Shown here one piece after another: positions 12,404 to 25,502 of a stretch of 64,000 bases of DNA (its first letter is position 1; every line of letters begins with the position of its first letter). The translations under genes and the position numbers were made by a program. Where the stretch lies: contig SCFE01000079.1 of the NCBI GenBank assembly GCA_004352715.1, positions 1,579,985 to 1,643,984 on the forward strand, in the 5' to 3' direction. The notes beneath the pieces are model-generated. The model was not told the DNA's origin. It searched no databases and saw only the letters and a list, made by a program, of their open reading frames with translations. The stretch comes from Hofstenia miamia (lineage: Eukaryota > Xenacoelomorpha > Acoela).

Positions 12404-13696
12404 TAGTTGGCTGTAATAAAAATGAGACTAGAAAAAAGGCATATTACTTTTGAACTACTGAACGTAACAACTCAAGAATGGTAAGATTTTAAAGATACAT
12501 TAAAGGACTATAAGTAAAAAGCATCAAAGTCTAATTTGTTTTCCTCCTGTAGAAATAACTTCATTCAAACGAACTGAAACTGATTTCATTAAATTGGCCT
12601 TCATTTCAGATGTCAAAATGTGTTGAATTTCTTGGATTTTTTCTTTTAAATCGAATATATTTTTCGGATTTTTCTTCTCAACGTCATTTTTCAATATCTG
12701 CCACACGTTTTCGATTGGAGAAAGATCAGCAGAACTTGGTGGCCATTGCAAAAACTGGATATTATTTTCAGAAAACCAATTTTTTGTCTTTGCTGACGTG
12801 TGCGGGGTTGCTCCGTCCTGTTGGAGTATCCATCCATCATCATATAAAGCATCAGCATAAGGCATAAATTCAGCTATAATTTGGCAATATCTTTGACTGT
12901 CGATTGTGGCTTTTCCGTCTAAAATTTTCAAATAAAACCCACGATAGGAAAGTGCTCCCCAAACCATAATTTTTTGGTCGAACTTTGGAACCGCTTTTGT
13001 TGGTCTTGGACATTTCTTTGACGACCACACTTGTACTTTGTTTCTGTGTAGTTGAAATACGCACTCATCAGTTATCCAAACATCTTCAAAAGTGTAGTCT
13101 TTCCAATCTTTCACGAAATTTAATCTTTTTTCTTGATGTTCTTTTGTAATCAGAAGTCGATTTTTTCTGCCAATTTTTGTAACTCCACTTTTTTTCAGTG
13201 TTCTCTGAACTGTGGTTTCATGCACAGAGATGTCGGCTTCAGTTTGAAGTCGGTTTGCAATTTTTTTTCCCAGAAATATTGGGGTTTTTGAGAGCAATTG
13301 CGACTGTTTTCTGAATGAATTTTCCAATAATTTTTCGAGGGCGTCCACTTCCTTTTCTTCTTTTGAGAGATTCTCCTTGTCGAATTTTTTTCAGCTTTCG
13401 AAAATAAGTTGATCGAGAAATTTGCGATGTCGCAAAGGCGTTTTCAAGCTGTTCCAACGTTTCCATTCCGAAGAAATCAAGTAGAAACTTTGCAAAGAAA
13501 AACAATTTGTTTGGTAAGTGTTTTCAAATAATTACGAAGTACCAGTTTAATTAATTAACTTTTTTGTTTGACCATTTTAAAGTACACAAAATTCTCGTTG
13601 TCTTTTATTTTTATAGTTTTCCTCTAAAACGTCCCAATACGTTTCCACAAAGCGTGAAAAAATAGGTGTTCAGTCTCATTTTTTTGCAGCCAACTA
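12404..13696 (-). mobile_element. Tc1-type DNA transposon, nearly complete
   Basis: Inverted termini TAGTTGGCTG followed by an A-rich tract and ATGAGACT occur at both edges. They are flanked by TA at 12402-12403 and 13697-13698, the duplication expected for Tc1/mariner. The length is about 1.29 kb, normal for a full element, and a single transposase frame fills the interior on the minus strand. Ends, target duplication and transposase order are all intact. One frameshift in the transposase is the main visible damage, so this is a relatively young insertion. Confidence 0.88.
12524..13466 (-). pseudogene. Tc1 transposase (DD34E), one frameshift
   Basis: This transposase cuts and rejoins its own element in the nucleus. 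The N-terminal part (minus strand, Met at 13466-13464) carries a helix-turn-helix followed by GSGRPRK, the GRPR-like hinge of Tc1 proteins. The catalytic part shows WITDE (first Asp), LQQDGATPHTS (second Asp) and SPIENVW (Glu). There are 34 residues between the second Asp and the Glu, so this is the DD34E class. The two halves are in different frames that meet at the T8 run 13261-13268 (A8 on the coding strand). The span is 943 bases, one more than a multiple of three, which is consistent with a single extra A. The length of about 313 residues is close to typical. Either a real mutation or a homopolymer error could explain the break. Confidence 0.88.
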
Positions 13697-13698
13697 TA

Positions 13699-14454
13699 TC
13701 CTAACGATTATAAATGCAAACCTCAAATTACATTAAACATCCGCCACGTCTGCTACATATGTAGGTAGAAAGACTGCTCTTCGTTTTGGAATAATAATAA
13801 TAACGCAAACTGCTAAAAATCACACATTAATGGTCAGAACTATAAAATAATCCCAGAAGATAACCAAAAGCATCCAAAATTTCTTATGCTAATTACGACT
13901 TTATTTTTTTGCAAAATATATTAGGAATGACATTTTGAGGGGTGGTATTAACTTGTGCATTTGTCGTCGGAGATAATTATATTTACCATGTGATTATAAG
14001 GGATTTGAAAGAATACATTCTTTGTTTTATTCCGGAATTTCGATAAATGTTATATTTTTAAATGCATATCCTTGCAAATTCAGTTTTAATTGGAAAACAA
14101 TTTAATGGTAGATCGGACTCAATTATGATGTATTACAATGTGTAAATTGCTATTAATAATACGCCTAATAGATTGGAAAAACCACTATTACTGTTACTAT
14201 TGTTAAACAGTTGACTCAGAAAGTTGATACGAGATAAAACACATTATATTGAATTTGGTTTTCGTATATTTCATCGTTTGGCCTGAATTACTCATAATTT
14301 ATCTCTGACTCATTGTTTTATGTACTAACTTTCTCAAATGTTGTCGGTATACTTTTACATTAATTAATTTATCGGAGTATCATTTCGTCTGCTAATTCCT
14401 ATTACATTATGATTAATACTGAATAATATCGAGCATTCACAAAGCGCGGCACAC
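13699..14454. other. Non-coding stretch upstream of the SERTA-like gene
   Basis: AT-rich sequence without a supported reading frame. The last part contains AAAGCGCGGCAC (about 14439-14450), slightly more G+C-rich than the surroundings and possibly part of the promoter of the gene at 14519. Confidence 0.4.
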
Positions 14455-14463
14455 TTGCATTTG

Positions 14464-14468
14464 ATTGG
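14464..14468 (+). promoter_or_regulatory. Possible inverted CCAAT box
   Basis: TTGATTGGTCAG lies about 50 bp before the first ATG of the gene at 14519. ATTGG is the reverse of CCAAT, and its context resembles NF-Y sites. Such a short word is expected by chance, so support is weak and comes only from position. I see no clear TATA box. Confidence 0.25.
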
Positions 14469-14518
14469 TCAGTTTGAATATCGCAAGTTGCTTCTCCAAA
14501 AACACTAGATTTTAGCAA

Positions 14519-14968
14519 GTGCCTTTTTGCACGATGCATACCCCACAACAGCTATTAACCCTCTCGATATTAAAGTTGGACAATATCAATTCTCAGAAAA
14601 ACAAAACGGATCTTAGAAGAAACGTGTTAGTTGGAGCTGTTATATCAGCCATTCGAACAGACATTCGCAATTCATCAAGTCCGCCTACACACTTACAAAC
14701 AAAGAAGCCAATAAAGTCCAAACGCCCACGTCCCACATCACTTTCACTTTTCAGTACCGATGATAAATGCAAAGAAAATAAGGGAACACCTCAGAAAAAA
14801 TCGCCAAAAAACTCTCCGCCATCACCACCTTCTTTTGGAAGTTCGACACATGGAAATGTGTTCAAACAACAGACTTGTTCAAAGTTACTTAAAAAAGGAG
14901 ACAATTGGTTGAACTCTCTTATTCAGTACAATTATCTTATCAGACGACCTCAAGTACAAGTAATCTAG
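14519..14968 (+). CDS. Small nuclear-type protein with SERTA-like segment
   Basis: An uninterrupted 149-residue frame. Residues about 9-48 (QQLLTLSILKL, then DLRRNVLVGAVISAIRTDI) have the spacing of the SERTA motif found in SERTAD and CDCA4 cell-cycle/transcription cofactors: a hydrophobic LSxxKL helix, then LRRxVLVxxxxxxI. A basic, Ser/Pro-rich linker follows (KSKRPRP, KKSPKNSPPSPPSF), which suits a disordered nuclear protein. The C-terminal end SKLLKKGDNWLNSLIQYNYL is a possible short helix. A second Met six residues in (MHTPQQ) is an alternative start. The gene is intronless, as SERTAD coding regions often are. An IER2/IER5-like immediate-early protein is an alternative reading. The motif match is from memory and unaligned, so family assignment is tentative; that it is a real gene is more likely. 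Confidence 0.5.
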   Translation: MPFCTMHTPQQLLTLSILKLDNINSQKNKTDLRRNVLVGAVISAIRTDIRNSSSPPTHLQTKKPIKSKRPRPTSLSLFSTDDKCKENKGTPQKKSPKNSPPSPPSFGSSTHGNVFKQQTCSKLLKKGDNWLNSLIQYNYLIRRPQVQVI

Positions 14969-15148
14969 TATTTATTTAAATTAGGCTTTCTTTCAAATGG
15001 GTTTTGTATAGTTTTTACCTTTGATTTATTGAAATATACACTAAAAAGTTTAAAAATACGATTTAACTTTATAAAATCTTTTAAACAAATGCCTTACACT
15101 TTAAATCCTGATATTTAGTATAAAAAAATATTATGCCTGGGTGCTTTA

Positions 15149-15151
<3 letters not shown>

Positions 15152-15183
<32 letters not shown>
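15152..15183. repeat. (TA)n microsatellite
   Basis: About 32 bp of uninterrupted TA, downstream of the SERTA-like gene. It probably lies outside the transcript. Confidence 0.9.
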
Positions 15184-15191
<8 letters not shown>

Positions 15192-17448
15192 GTATGCAGG
15201 AATGCATGTATATATAGACTCCCTACAGCCTCTGTTGAACTATTTTATCATAGTCCCAAATTACATTGTTATTTAATACTTAGTAATTGCGTTTATATAT
15301 TATTTTTATTACATCCTTTGATTCGTGTAAAAATTTGAAATTGACCTTATTTATTTTAAACAAGTTGTCAGAAAACATGCATATACCTGTGTTATCAATG
15401 TGCAACGTTTGTTGCAGTGTGACTCATGTGATTGTTAGTTAGATAAGTTTAACTTACAAACAATAAAATGCTTCGATTAAGCGTATTTGTAAAGCATTCA
15501 TTAAATATGAAGGGCTTTATTATGATTTTTTCAGAAAATTTATGTAATACCATCTTTTTAGAACAGCTATGTTTGGTTATATATAGCAAAAGTAGTTAAT
15601 CATTGAGTATTGAATCATTGCTTATATGTTACGTAATTAGAAATAATGAACATTTGCACTTAATTTAGAATGCGTTTTGTCTTAAGCGTGAGAAATTTCA
15701 TGAATTGTATATATGAAAAAGTAACAGAATAGTTTAGCTATATGCAAAATGTTTTATATTTATAGTTATATTAATTAAAATATATTTTAAATATGCATTA
15801 AATATTATATTTCCCAAGATTCATCGTCTCTAACTTGTAATTATCAGTGCAACAACATTAAAATTTGGTGAACAATAGACGAATCCATAGGTTATCATAT
15901 ATTGTGTTTACAATATTTTGGAGTAACATTTGTTTTATTAAATGCAATCAATTGATATTTTGACCTTACTATAACACTTAACAGTCTATATGATTAACTA
16001 GGGCGGATTTTATTACAACTTAAAATCCGTAAATTATTTTTCAAAAAATATTACTATCATTTTCCACCCTTAAAAAATAAATATTTAGTAGAGCAATCGA
16101 ATTAAACTACAAATTAACCAACTGCAATAAAAAACTGAACCAAATTAGAAAAATTTTTGCAGTAATTTTATTAATCTTCAAAAACTCAATATTGAAAATT
16201 GTAAGCTACAACTATGTACATGCACAAATGCTTAATAAAAAACAGGATTAAAAATCTTTTTTTCAATAAAATTTTATATAAGCTCCAATGGAAAATTTTT
16301 TAAATAGTGATATAGAAGCAAAATAACGGAAAATATAACATTAATAGTCAAAAACCAGAAATATTACAGCATTGCCCAAAAACACAAAATATGACTTTTA
16401 TTTGACTAAATAACTTCCTCAAAGGGGGTCTTATTACACTGGTTTTTACATTGAAATCTGTTTATATATATTATAAAGATATAATTTTAATAACCGATTA
16501 TCTGCTCTAGTCATTATTAAATTATAGACTCAATTTTTCTTATATAAAATGTGTTACTTGCTAAATGCAAAGTTGCTTTTACAAAAAATCCAGCTGTTAA
16601 TTTCTGACAAATAGAATACTGTTAAAACACGTTTCCTGCATATATTTCTCCATAAGTATAAAATTTCTTAATATAAATCTCACTCAAATGATAAATCTAC
16701 TTGATTACAAAGTGTCAAGAATCGCTAAGTTTTATAAAACCTCATGAAGATTAAGTACAAGTTTATTAAGAAATTTTTCAATATGCTGCGATTATTTACT
16801 ACAAAATTCAAAAAATCAATATTTTTCTTACTTAAGATTGAACTTGAAGCTTTACTTTTTTTGAAAATTCTACATTAATTCCATTAATTAATCAAAATAT
16901 TTTCTTGTCACAATGGAATAGACGCAGAGCAACTATAAATTTTTATTAAGGAAATTAAAATAAATGGTTAGATTCACAGAATAATATTTAAATTATTCTA
17001 TAATTTTTTGGAAACTAAGTTAAACATAAACCCAAGACCTATATTCCAATCACCATATTCAATAAAAAAATTTGTGAATATATTCTATGGTGAATATATT
17101 CCAATCACCATATTCACAATTTTTGTTATTGAATATAAGATGAAACAATAATTTTTGGATGACATTCATTTTCTACATTTTTCAATAACACAATCACTAT
17201 ACTTCTATTCAGGGTAATTTCAATATCCAAAATCACTAGAAAGTTTTAGCTTTTTGCATTTTAGCACAATTAGTTATTGATAGAAGTATATTTGCATCAA
17301 CATACTGAGAAACATTTTCTGTTCAAGTGAGGGACACATCATTAAAGACTGATGGGATTGTTTTTTAAAGGTTGTTGTTTTAAAAGTTTCTTCTTTTTTG
17401 TTGCTTAAGCTATACACATTGAAGTCTACTCTTTTCAAAGTTTACTGC

Positions 17449-17451
<3 letters not shown>

Positions 17452-17479
<28 letters not shown>
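17452..17479. repeat. (TA)n microsatellite
   Basis: About 28 bp of uninterrupted TA. Confidence 0.9.
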
Positions 17480-20400
17480 CAAATTATGCTAATATAATTA
17501 CTCTAATTTGTTGTATAGCACCATGGAACTCAAAATTTCTTGAAGATATACGGGTTCCGAAGAAAATCTTGAGACTGGTTCAACTATTGATATTCATTTG
17601 CACTATTAATGACTAACAAAAACTATAGCAAATATTTATTGAACCAGACGGGTGTGTGTGTGTCATTGGCAATCTTACAATGACTAATATCAAGTTAATT
17701 ATACCAGGGTATAAGAGGTAGCAATAACACTTCATGTTTGCACCAAATTGAATTTACATATTTTTCAAAACGTTTTTTATAGTAACTGAAAATTGTCTTT
17801 CTGCATTTGAACATGATTTATATAAAAATATTTTCATAATAAAAAATTTATTTCACAATCAAATTTAAATGCGTACATCAAAAGTTTTTTTGAAGCAAAA
17901 TTAATGATAGCAATTAACAAAGTGTCTATAATTTAAAAGCAATTTGCTTAGCGAATGACTCATAGCATCAACCAACAGCATATTGACAGAATATTTCGTC
18001 ATGAATTTTGATAGCAACACGAAAATATTTTCAAAAAATTATTGGACAATTATTTCAATAAATTTTTTTTTCATTTGAATTTTAAATTTTTTTCCTCTAT
18101 GTATTAAATTAATGACCGTATAGATATATTCAAACTTAAGTGATTCATTATTTTGTAATGTTATAAATTTAATGCATACCTATATATCACTATTTAAAAT
18201 TATTTTGTATAAATTCGGGTAAGGCTTTGTACTAGTCAAGATGAATACCAGCATATATAGCTTTGTTTGATATATTAACTGTGATAAGTTTAAATCAATT
18301 GCACATTCATCAGAGTGTGGATTCAGGTCGGAACCGGGTCGGGTGTGAGAATTTGAAAGGCAATCATTTTACAAAAAAAATTGGGGTTCACTTCAGCTGA
18401 ATGGAGTTGAAAGCATGCATGTATGTTTAAATTTTACATAGTTAATGTAAAATGAGGAGTGATATAGCACCCCAAGAGAATTAGCTTTAATTTGTTGAAA
18501 TAAGTTTGATTTCTATATATCTTATATTAATTTGTAAACTTACCTAGCATGTAATTATTGATTACTAGTGTGAGTTTTTATTTATAATGCTACATGTAAG
18601 AGATTTTACCTGAAATAAATCGCAAGTCTTAAAATGAAAAAAAGAATTAATTTTAATAACAAAATGTCAACAATCTTGGAATTTCTGTAATGTATATTCC
18701 GCACAAATAAAGTAATTGCAACGGTGGCGTAAAAAAGGGGCGGACAGGGAAGGAGGAGACATGCCCTCCTCTAGATAAAATGGCCACCACCATTGGCCCT
18801 CCGCACCAAAAATCATTCGAATTGTATCTAAATCAATTATGCCACTTAAGACATCAGAGGTTTTGAAGGAATTAAATGAAAGAAGAAGAAATAGTCTCTT
18901 TCTTCAATCATAGTATGTAACAAAAAATATAAAACAACAACTGGAGCAATAGTTTCAAAAAAGTAAAAAGTTTTCTTATATATATAATTTCAAGTTATTC
19001 CAGTCCACAATTGTGCAATTTGAGACATGATTATTTTTTAAATTTCTATCTGAAATTCACTTTCCTGATAGGAAAATTTCATTTATTGGATAAAGGAAAC
19101 GATTTTGTCAAAAGCTAACTGTTTGTTTACAATATCCCATGATTTAATTGAAAAAAATATCTAATATAGAGCGAGGCATAATGAAAAGTTTTCTTAATTT
19201 TGAAAATTTTTAGTTATACGTATTGAATGACATCTTTTCGGCCCATTGCATTTGCGAATCTGATTTATCTACAAATAATATTTCTAAGTTGATAAGCAAA
19301 ACGTTACAATACAAATGGTGGCTCATTATTATTACTAAAACATTTTTATGTTTATGAATTTGGCAATTTGAGAAATGCATTTTATGCCTATTGCCATTTT
19401 TCTGATAATAGATATAATATGCTTAGTGAATGTTAAAAAGCATAGCAAATTTTTATTTCTTATTATTTAAATTATCTTCAAGTTTTGGAGAAATTACTCA
19501 GAATTCGGTTTTTAGTGGAGTGGATTAATTGTGAAGCAATGCATACAAAAATAATGTTGCAGGTTTCCAAGATTAATTTCTAAAGATTTTATTAAACTAT
19601 CAATATATTTATCATTGCTATATATGCATTATCATCCGCATATTGTACTGCACTACAGTAAGGTGAATACTTATAAATTTGTGGTGATTATTCATTAGCT
19701 TTAACTTACATTAAATTCTGCATGTATCGTACTAACTAACAGCAAGAATTAATAGTTCATTTATGTGCATTTGTATTGCCAAAATATTTCAATATATTTA
19801 ATAAAATTGTAGATATTCTGAAGGGTACAGTCGAGGATGGCAAAGTTTTGGAAAAAGACTTAGTTCTAGAAGTGGTATGTTGAATCTACTTCACTACCTA
19901 GTTCGAGAATCTGATTCATTACAGGAAGGAAACTCACGCACAAGGAATTGCAAAATATTTATATTCAGATGTACAACAATATAAAATATGCAAATCTACA
20001 GCTCAGTCAGCCAATTTAAATAGAAAGTGATATACTTTGTTAGCTTAATTTTGATTTGATTTTTTGGTCGTTCGTGGTTTTTTGTGCTTACTAAATTTGG
20101 TTTGCTGGGTTTAATATTTTTACTTTTTTAGAAACCAACATTGTGAATTATTTTATTCTGAAAATCATAAAATTCGTTAAGATTCGAGACTTTTCAAATT
20201 GGAAAAAATTAAGTACATGCGCCGATGATTTTTGGAATGGCCAGCCCGTAAAACTTCTGGATCACCCGAGCCCGCCCGTAGCAGTTTTATTCGAAATTTA
20301 GCTGCAATTTTTTAAAAAACTTCTTAAAAAAAGTCAAACATAAAAGAGAAAACATAATAAACATTATATAAATCTTGTTGAATTATGATCAATTTAATAA

Positions 20401-21808
20401 ATGCTCTCGCCCCTTTCTTATGACGTACGAAAAATCCAAAATATAGAACTATGGTTCATTGCGAAACCCAAACAATTTACATCGAAAGAATCTTCAAAAG
20501 TCGAAGTATGAAACATAATAAGTGGAAGTTTCTCAACAATTTTGAAAAATGAGAAACATGTAACAAATTTTATTTACGAAAAAATCGAAAGAATTTTGTC
20601 ATAATTATAAACTATTTATTGTATTCGAATTTAATCATTGTTGATTTTTGTAAGTTTAAACATAATTTGGATTGGATTAATCTATAGTTAACATTCGAGT
20701 GTTTATCTATAACAATATTAAATAAACAATATTCTGCCTTAGGTAATGGTAATTTACAAAATCAAACACATGTTGAGCTTATTGAATAACGTTGAGCATT
20801 CTAAGTTCAGAATAAAAACTAGCTCAGTAATATAAAATTTGGAAATTTTAAAAAATAGAGCTTACGTACCCAGCCTAAACATTTTCCCTAGCAATTAAAA
20901 AAATGACTTATTACATATAAATAATGGTGCAAGCAATATACATACGAACTTTACTTTTTCATATTTTTTATATGATTTTATGTCCAATTGCAATGCTTAC
21001 GTGCATACTGCTTTGAAATTTTTATTTAACAAGCGACCCCTGAATAAGCTCATGAGTCAGCGAAGTGTCATTAACACCCAACTGTGCGGTGACACTGATT
21101 GCGGTAGGCTTTCTGCTACTAATCACAACGAAACTGTACCACAGTGAAAATAAATAAACTATAATGTCTACTAAAATTAATCAAACATAAATTATTTTAT
21201 GTTTAATGATTTTACAATGTTTTTGGAAATTTATGTTATTAACTAATACAGGTACAAGAAAATTAAGTAAAATGATTAAAATTTTTGGCAATTTCTTGTT
21301 AAAAATGCACATTTTAAATGACATTAGATTACTTAGAATAAATAATAAAATTAAATGATAGAAAATATACAGTAATTCTGTCCAAATTTTGGTTGTAAAT
21401 CAATTCGTTGAAAAATTGATTTAAATTAATATCATAATGCAGAATATTTGAGGAAAAATACTAAATATTTCTGACCTATGGAATAAACCATTTATTAACA
21501 TCAAATAGTCAGGTGCCTATCAGAGCCACATAATACTTGCTTATTACGTTTGTATTACGTAACCTAATCCAACGACGTGTTCTATAGTGCGTCATGGTTA
21601 TCTAACAATACTTACGATTTCTAAAACTTTGCTTACCCTAGAACATGTTTTCTGCATGTGAATGTTGATTGGCATTGAGTTTAGTCACACACTGATAAAT
21701 TCCCTTTTACAAATGATTAGATTTAAGTCATAAATCATACTTTAGCATTTGGATTCCCAAAATAATGAATTATTACTGTTTTATGTTTAAAATAATTAAT
21801 AAACTACA

Positions 21809-21811
<3 letters not shown>

Positions 21812-21855
<44 letters not shown>

Positions 21856-21860
21856 ATATG
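21812..21860. repeat. (TA)n microsatellite with one phase break
   Basis: TA run interrupted once near 21844, where the phase shifts. It lies 30 bp before the 62-bp tandem duplication. Confidence 0.9.
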
Positions 21861-21890
21861 TTTGTGTTGCTTTTTTGTTTATTTTATAAA

Positions 21891-22014
21891 TATTCGTGTT
21901 GTAGTTTTAATAATTTAATTTAAACAAAATGGCCTAATCAGGAAAACTGCTTTATTCGTGTTGTAGTTTTAATAATTTAATTTAAACAAAATGGCCTAAT
22001 CAGGAAAACTGCTT
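21891..22014. repeat. Perfect 62-bp tandem duplication
   Basis: The unit starting TATTCGTGTTGTAG and ending GGAAAACTGCTT is present twice head to tail (21891-21952 and 21953-22014) with no difference that I can see. Identity this high implies a recent duplication or an assembly artefact at an AT-rich locus. Confidence 0.9.
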
Positions 22015-22504
22015 TTCTAATAGTAACAAAAACAAGAATTTTCTGATAGCCCTGCTCCCCATTAAATAAAATTTTGATTTATTTGTGAACTAAATGTGCT
22101 AAATTCTTTCTTAAATGCGTGAATGATTAAATATTAATTAAGAAGAGTATTGGAACACAGCATTTAAACTAGTCGGAAGTCCTTTAATTGTCACCATGAG
22201 TCAGACGAGAAGGATAAATATGAATCATGCATTACGCATTTAATTATTTCGCTATTTTGTTATAAACTACGTTATATTAACAACAAAACAATAGATACAA
22301 ATTGTAAAGTAATTTTTTTATATAAATTAATGCAATTGCATTGGTTTGTATAGACAATGAAAAATATATTTTAGTTGTGAAAGCACTAAGCAAACATACT
22401 TATTATATAATAGTTCAACTATCAGAAATATATAACAATCCCAGGAATTTGTCAAAATTAGAATTTAAATTTGTTAGTAAATGTATATCATAATTTCAAA
22501 ATAC

Positions 22505-23430
22505 CTTAATAATAATTTTTCTGCAGGCCTTAGTAAATGTATGTCTTTCCCATGCGGTAAGGCCATCATTTCGGCCCTCCCCGGAGTTTTATTGTCCACA
22601 GTCAACGAAGAGGTAGTTCGGGTCAAGACCCTGACGTACCTTTTGCTCCCTACCTCTGGACTGGCTCACATATACCAGTCAAAGCACCCTGGAGCCTTCA
22701 TACTTCTCTTGCCACGTAAGTTTCATAAGAAGAAGGTTTAGACCAAGACCCTGACACATCTCCTATGGCGCAGTCAAGAGGCAACATTGCAGAGGCCTAC
22801 TCGGGTCTCCGAGATGTTTTCTCCGCTAGCAGACTGTACTCCAGTAATCCCCACCTGGTCCCCGCCCAACCCAGGGAATTCATAGCAGAGCCTCCTCGGT
22901 AAGAGAGCGTCATCTTATAGGCATTATCCATCGCCGAAGAAACAAATGCTCTTCCACATTCAAGTTAGCGATTCTTCTTGTTAGAAGAATATCCTTGTTG
23001 TGAAAGTCACTTGGTGTATGACTCCGTCTGCGCGCCACTCTCTACTACACTTCCTTAAGCACGCACCGCCTTGTGAATCTCCCTACAATACTATAAAAGT
23101 AGTATTTATCGTCAGTAACAGACTCCTTCAAGATACTAAGACTTTTGAATGATGGACCAGCGGTCACATTTTGCTAAGCAGCAGCATTGCAAGTAGGCAG
23201 TGACTTAGATTTCACAGGGTCAACGACTGAAGCTTCCCATGCCAGAGTGCTTCCCTCAAATTGCACTGGACCTGCTTAACCCATGCTGCCTAAGAATCCG
23301 TTTCTGGCTACCGGGTCTTACTCCTCACCGTACTTGGGCTTGGATAATCCAGAGCACTCACCTGATGTCGAACAACAGAAAATTTCCATTGCTAACGTTC
23401 CTAACGGCGTCTGCATGGAAACAATTTGAT
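22505..23430. other. G+C-rich island of unknown nature
   Basis: About 900 bp with markedly higher G+C than the flanks and with none of their AT runs. The plus strand has fairly long open stretches, for example the frame from 22481 to 22741, but stops interrupt every frame and I recognise no domain. CAAGACCCTGAC(G/A) occurs twice (about 22623 and 22743), 120 bp apart. The island could be an old retroelement, a horizontally acquired fragment or a decayed gene. I see no splice sites that would make it a spliced gene with confidence. Confidence 0.35.
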
Positions 23431-25240
23431 TTTTTCAACACCGATCATACTCCTGCATTTAGATTACTAAATTACATACATAGATGTAAAATGTATATGT
23501 ATATTCATAATATATGCTTTCAAGTGTATTTTCCTTGTTAAAATTTGGTTAGTATACCTCTGTAGGTTAATGCAGAAAATCCCCTACAAATTCGTTGTGG
23601 AGAATTGAATGGACATTTTTGCTTGATGATCTGTTGTGAATTGAAAATCTTCATTTACAACAAGATAACCTTTGTGTTCTTTTGTTGACTAATGGGACAG
23701 GTTCAGTTGCCTAAGAAAGAAGTTTTTCATTCCGCTTTACTTCTTAATATAAATTATATGTATCATATTTCAAGAAACGATAGATGTGTTAAAATTAGGA
23801 TGAACAGATAATCAAATTTGTGTTGGTAGTATATAGAGAGTTCATCATGTATTCAAACTCAATAAAGGATTTTTGTATTCTTATGCTGAAGATACAATAT
23901 TATGAAATTTATTCTTTGATCCACTTGCCACCTTGGGTTAATTTGAAGCTTAAATTGCTTGAACTATATATATATATATATATATATATATGTTTCAGTA
24001 TTGTTCAAATAACACCTCAAGTGTTGCAACGATATACTTATGTGATTAGAATAAGAGACCTTTTGCTGTCTGGTTTCTGTCAAAAATGACAAATAGCTTT
24101 ACTACATTTTTAAACAATATCCTGAGATTTTGACATTGACACATTTAGTGGTGAGTCTGTTCTCATGAAATTGTGAACATTTGCAATAAAGTGTAATTCT
24201 GAATTTTTGAAAAAATTCAAATTCTCTCCATACCTAATGCTATAGAACTCACGAGGTGTAAACCCTAAGGAAGCAACAACTCCCCTAAACTATTTGTCTA
24301 TGTGTAGATAGACCACACAAATACTATTAAGGGACGACATGCGTAAACTCAGAGGTCGTGGGACCTTATTGGTATGCGATAAGGGTTCTTAAAACGTATA
24401 TGAAGATGAGACGCAAATATATACTGGGGAATATTTGAACCAATATCTTCAATTCACTTGTACCTGACCTAACTTGAAAAAATGAAATGATAATAGTGCT
24501 TAGCAAATATGCATGTCATACCAAAAAAATCTTGAAATTCTATAGTTTCACTTGTTGAGCATTAGGATGTAATAGGTTAGAGAAACCATCAATAATTTTT
24601 TAAAAAATTCTACATCAGATTCCATAAATAAACTATTTTTGGATCATCAAAGTAAAAAACCCAGTTTGAATAGGCAAGGGCTTACCTAAGCTTAACAACT
24701 GGATTGCATGGAAAAATTTGATGCTGGATACTAGAAAGCTATTTTTTAACTTCGAGAAAAGGAAAAAACAAATATTATTTGGCAATGATCCAAATAATAT
24801 CATTTAGATTGATTAATTTTAAGGATTTTATGTTGTTACGAAAGGCCTTTTTATGAGTAATTGATACAAAAGGACGGATTGAAAGAAAATTCCTATTTAA
24901 ATAAACATTTTTGACAAAATAACTTATGCAGTAATGTTTCATTTTGCAATTATGAATACATTAGAAAAACCCAGAAAAGCATAACTCCTCTTATTACAAC
25001 AAAAACGCCCTTTGTAGGATAAATCGATGAAGCATTTGCACAATTTGCATATTTTATATGCGTTTCCAGAAAAGAACCTATATATATATATATGAAGACC
25101 TTGTTTCCAAAAGGCGCTAAGTCCATAATAGAGAATTCAAAGTTAATTATCTTTGGAACTAAACTGAAATGGATATAGCGCTGTTTGAAAAAAGTAATAC
25201 TTTGTCCTTTTGGACAAAATCTGGATTTGGAATTCAGCTC

Positions 25241-25243
<3 letters not shown>

Positions 25244-25277
<34 letters not shown>

Positions 25278-25502
25278 ANNNNNNNNNNNNNNNNNNNNNN
25301 NNNNNNNNNNNNNNNNNNNNNNNNNNNNNNNNNNNNNNNNNNNNNNNNNNNNNNNNNNNNNNNNNNNNNNNNNNNNNNNNNNNNNNNNNNNNNNNNNNNN
25401 NNNNNNNNNNNNNNNNNNNNNNNNNNNNNNNNNNNNNNNNNNNNNNNNNNNNNNNNNNNNNNNNNNNNNNNNNNNNTATATATATATATATATATATATA
25501 TA
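25244..25502. repeat. (TA)n array containing a 198-base gap
   Basis: TA runs at 25244-25274 and 25477-25502 flank Ns from 25279 to 25476. The gap therefore lies inside or between TA arrays, which is where assembly would be expected to fail. The true length of the array is unknown. Confidence 0.9.

Larger units (their letters stand above)
14969..21811. other. Gene desert with TA arrays
   Basis: No gene is supported over almost 7 kb. TA arrays lie at 15152-15183 and 17452-17479. A small G+C-rich patch near 18320-18350 (GGAACCGGGTCGGGT), one near 18720-18810 (ends resembling GGTGGCGT) and one near 20230-20290 (GCCCGCCCG) look like transposon debris. ATATTCCAATCACCATATTC occurs twice (17041 and about 17095) with a partly inverted spacer, forming a local hairpin-prone repeat. 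Confidence 0.5.

Noticed and set aside
12610-12867. 85-residue plus-strand frame
   Set aside because: Shadow of the Tc1 transposase coded on the opposite strand.
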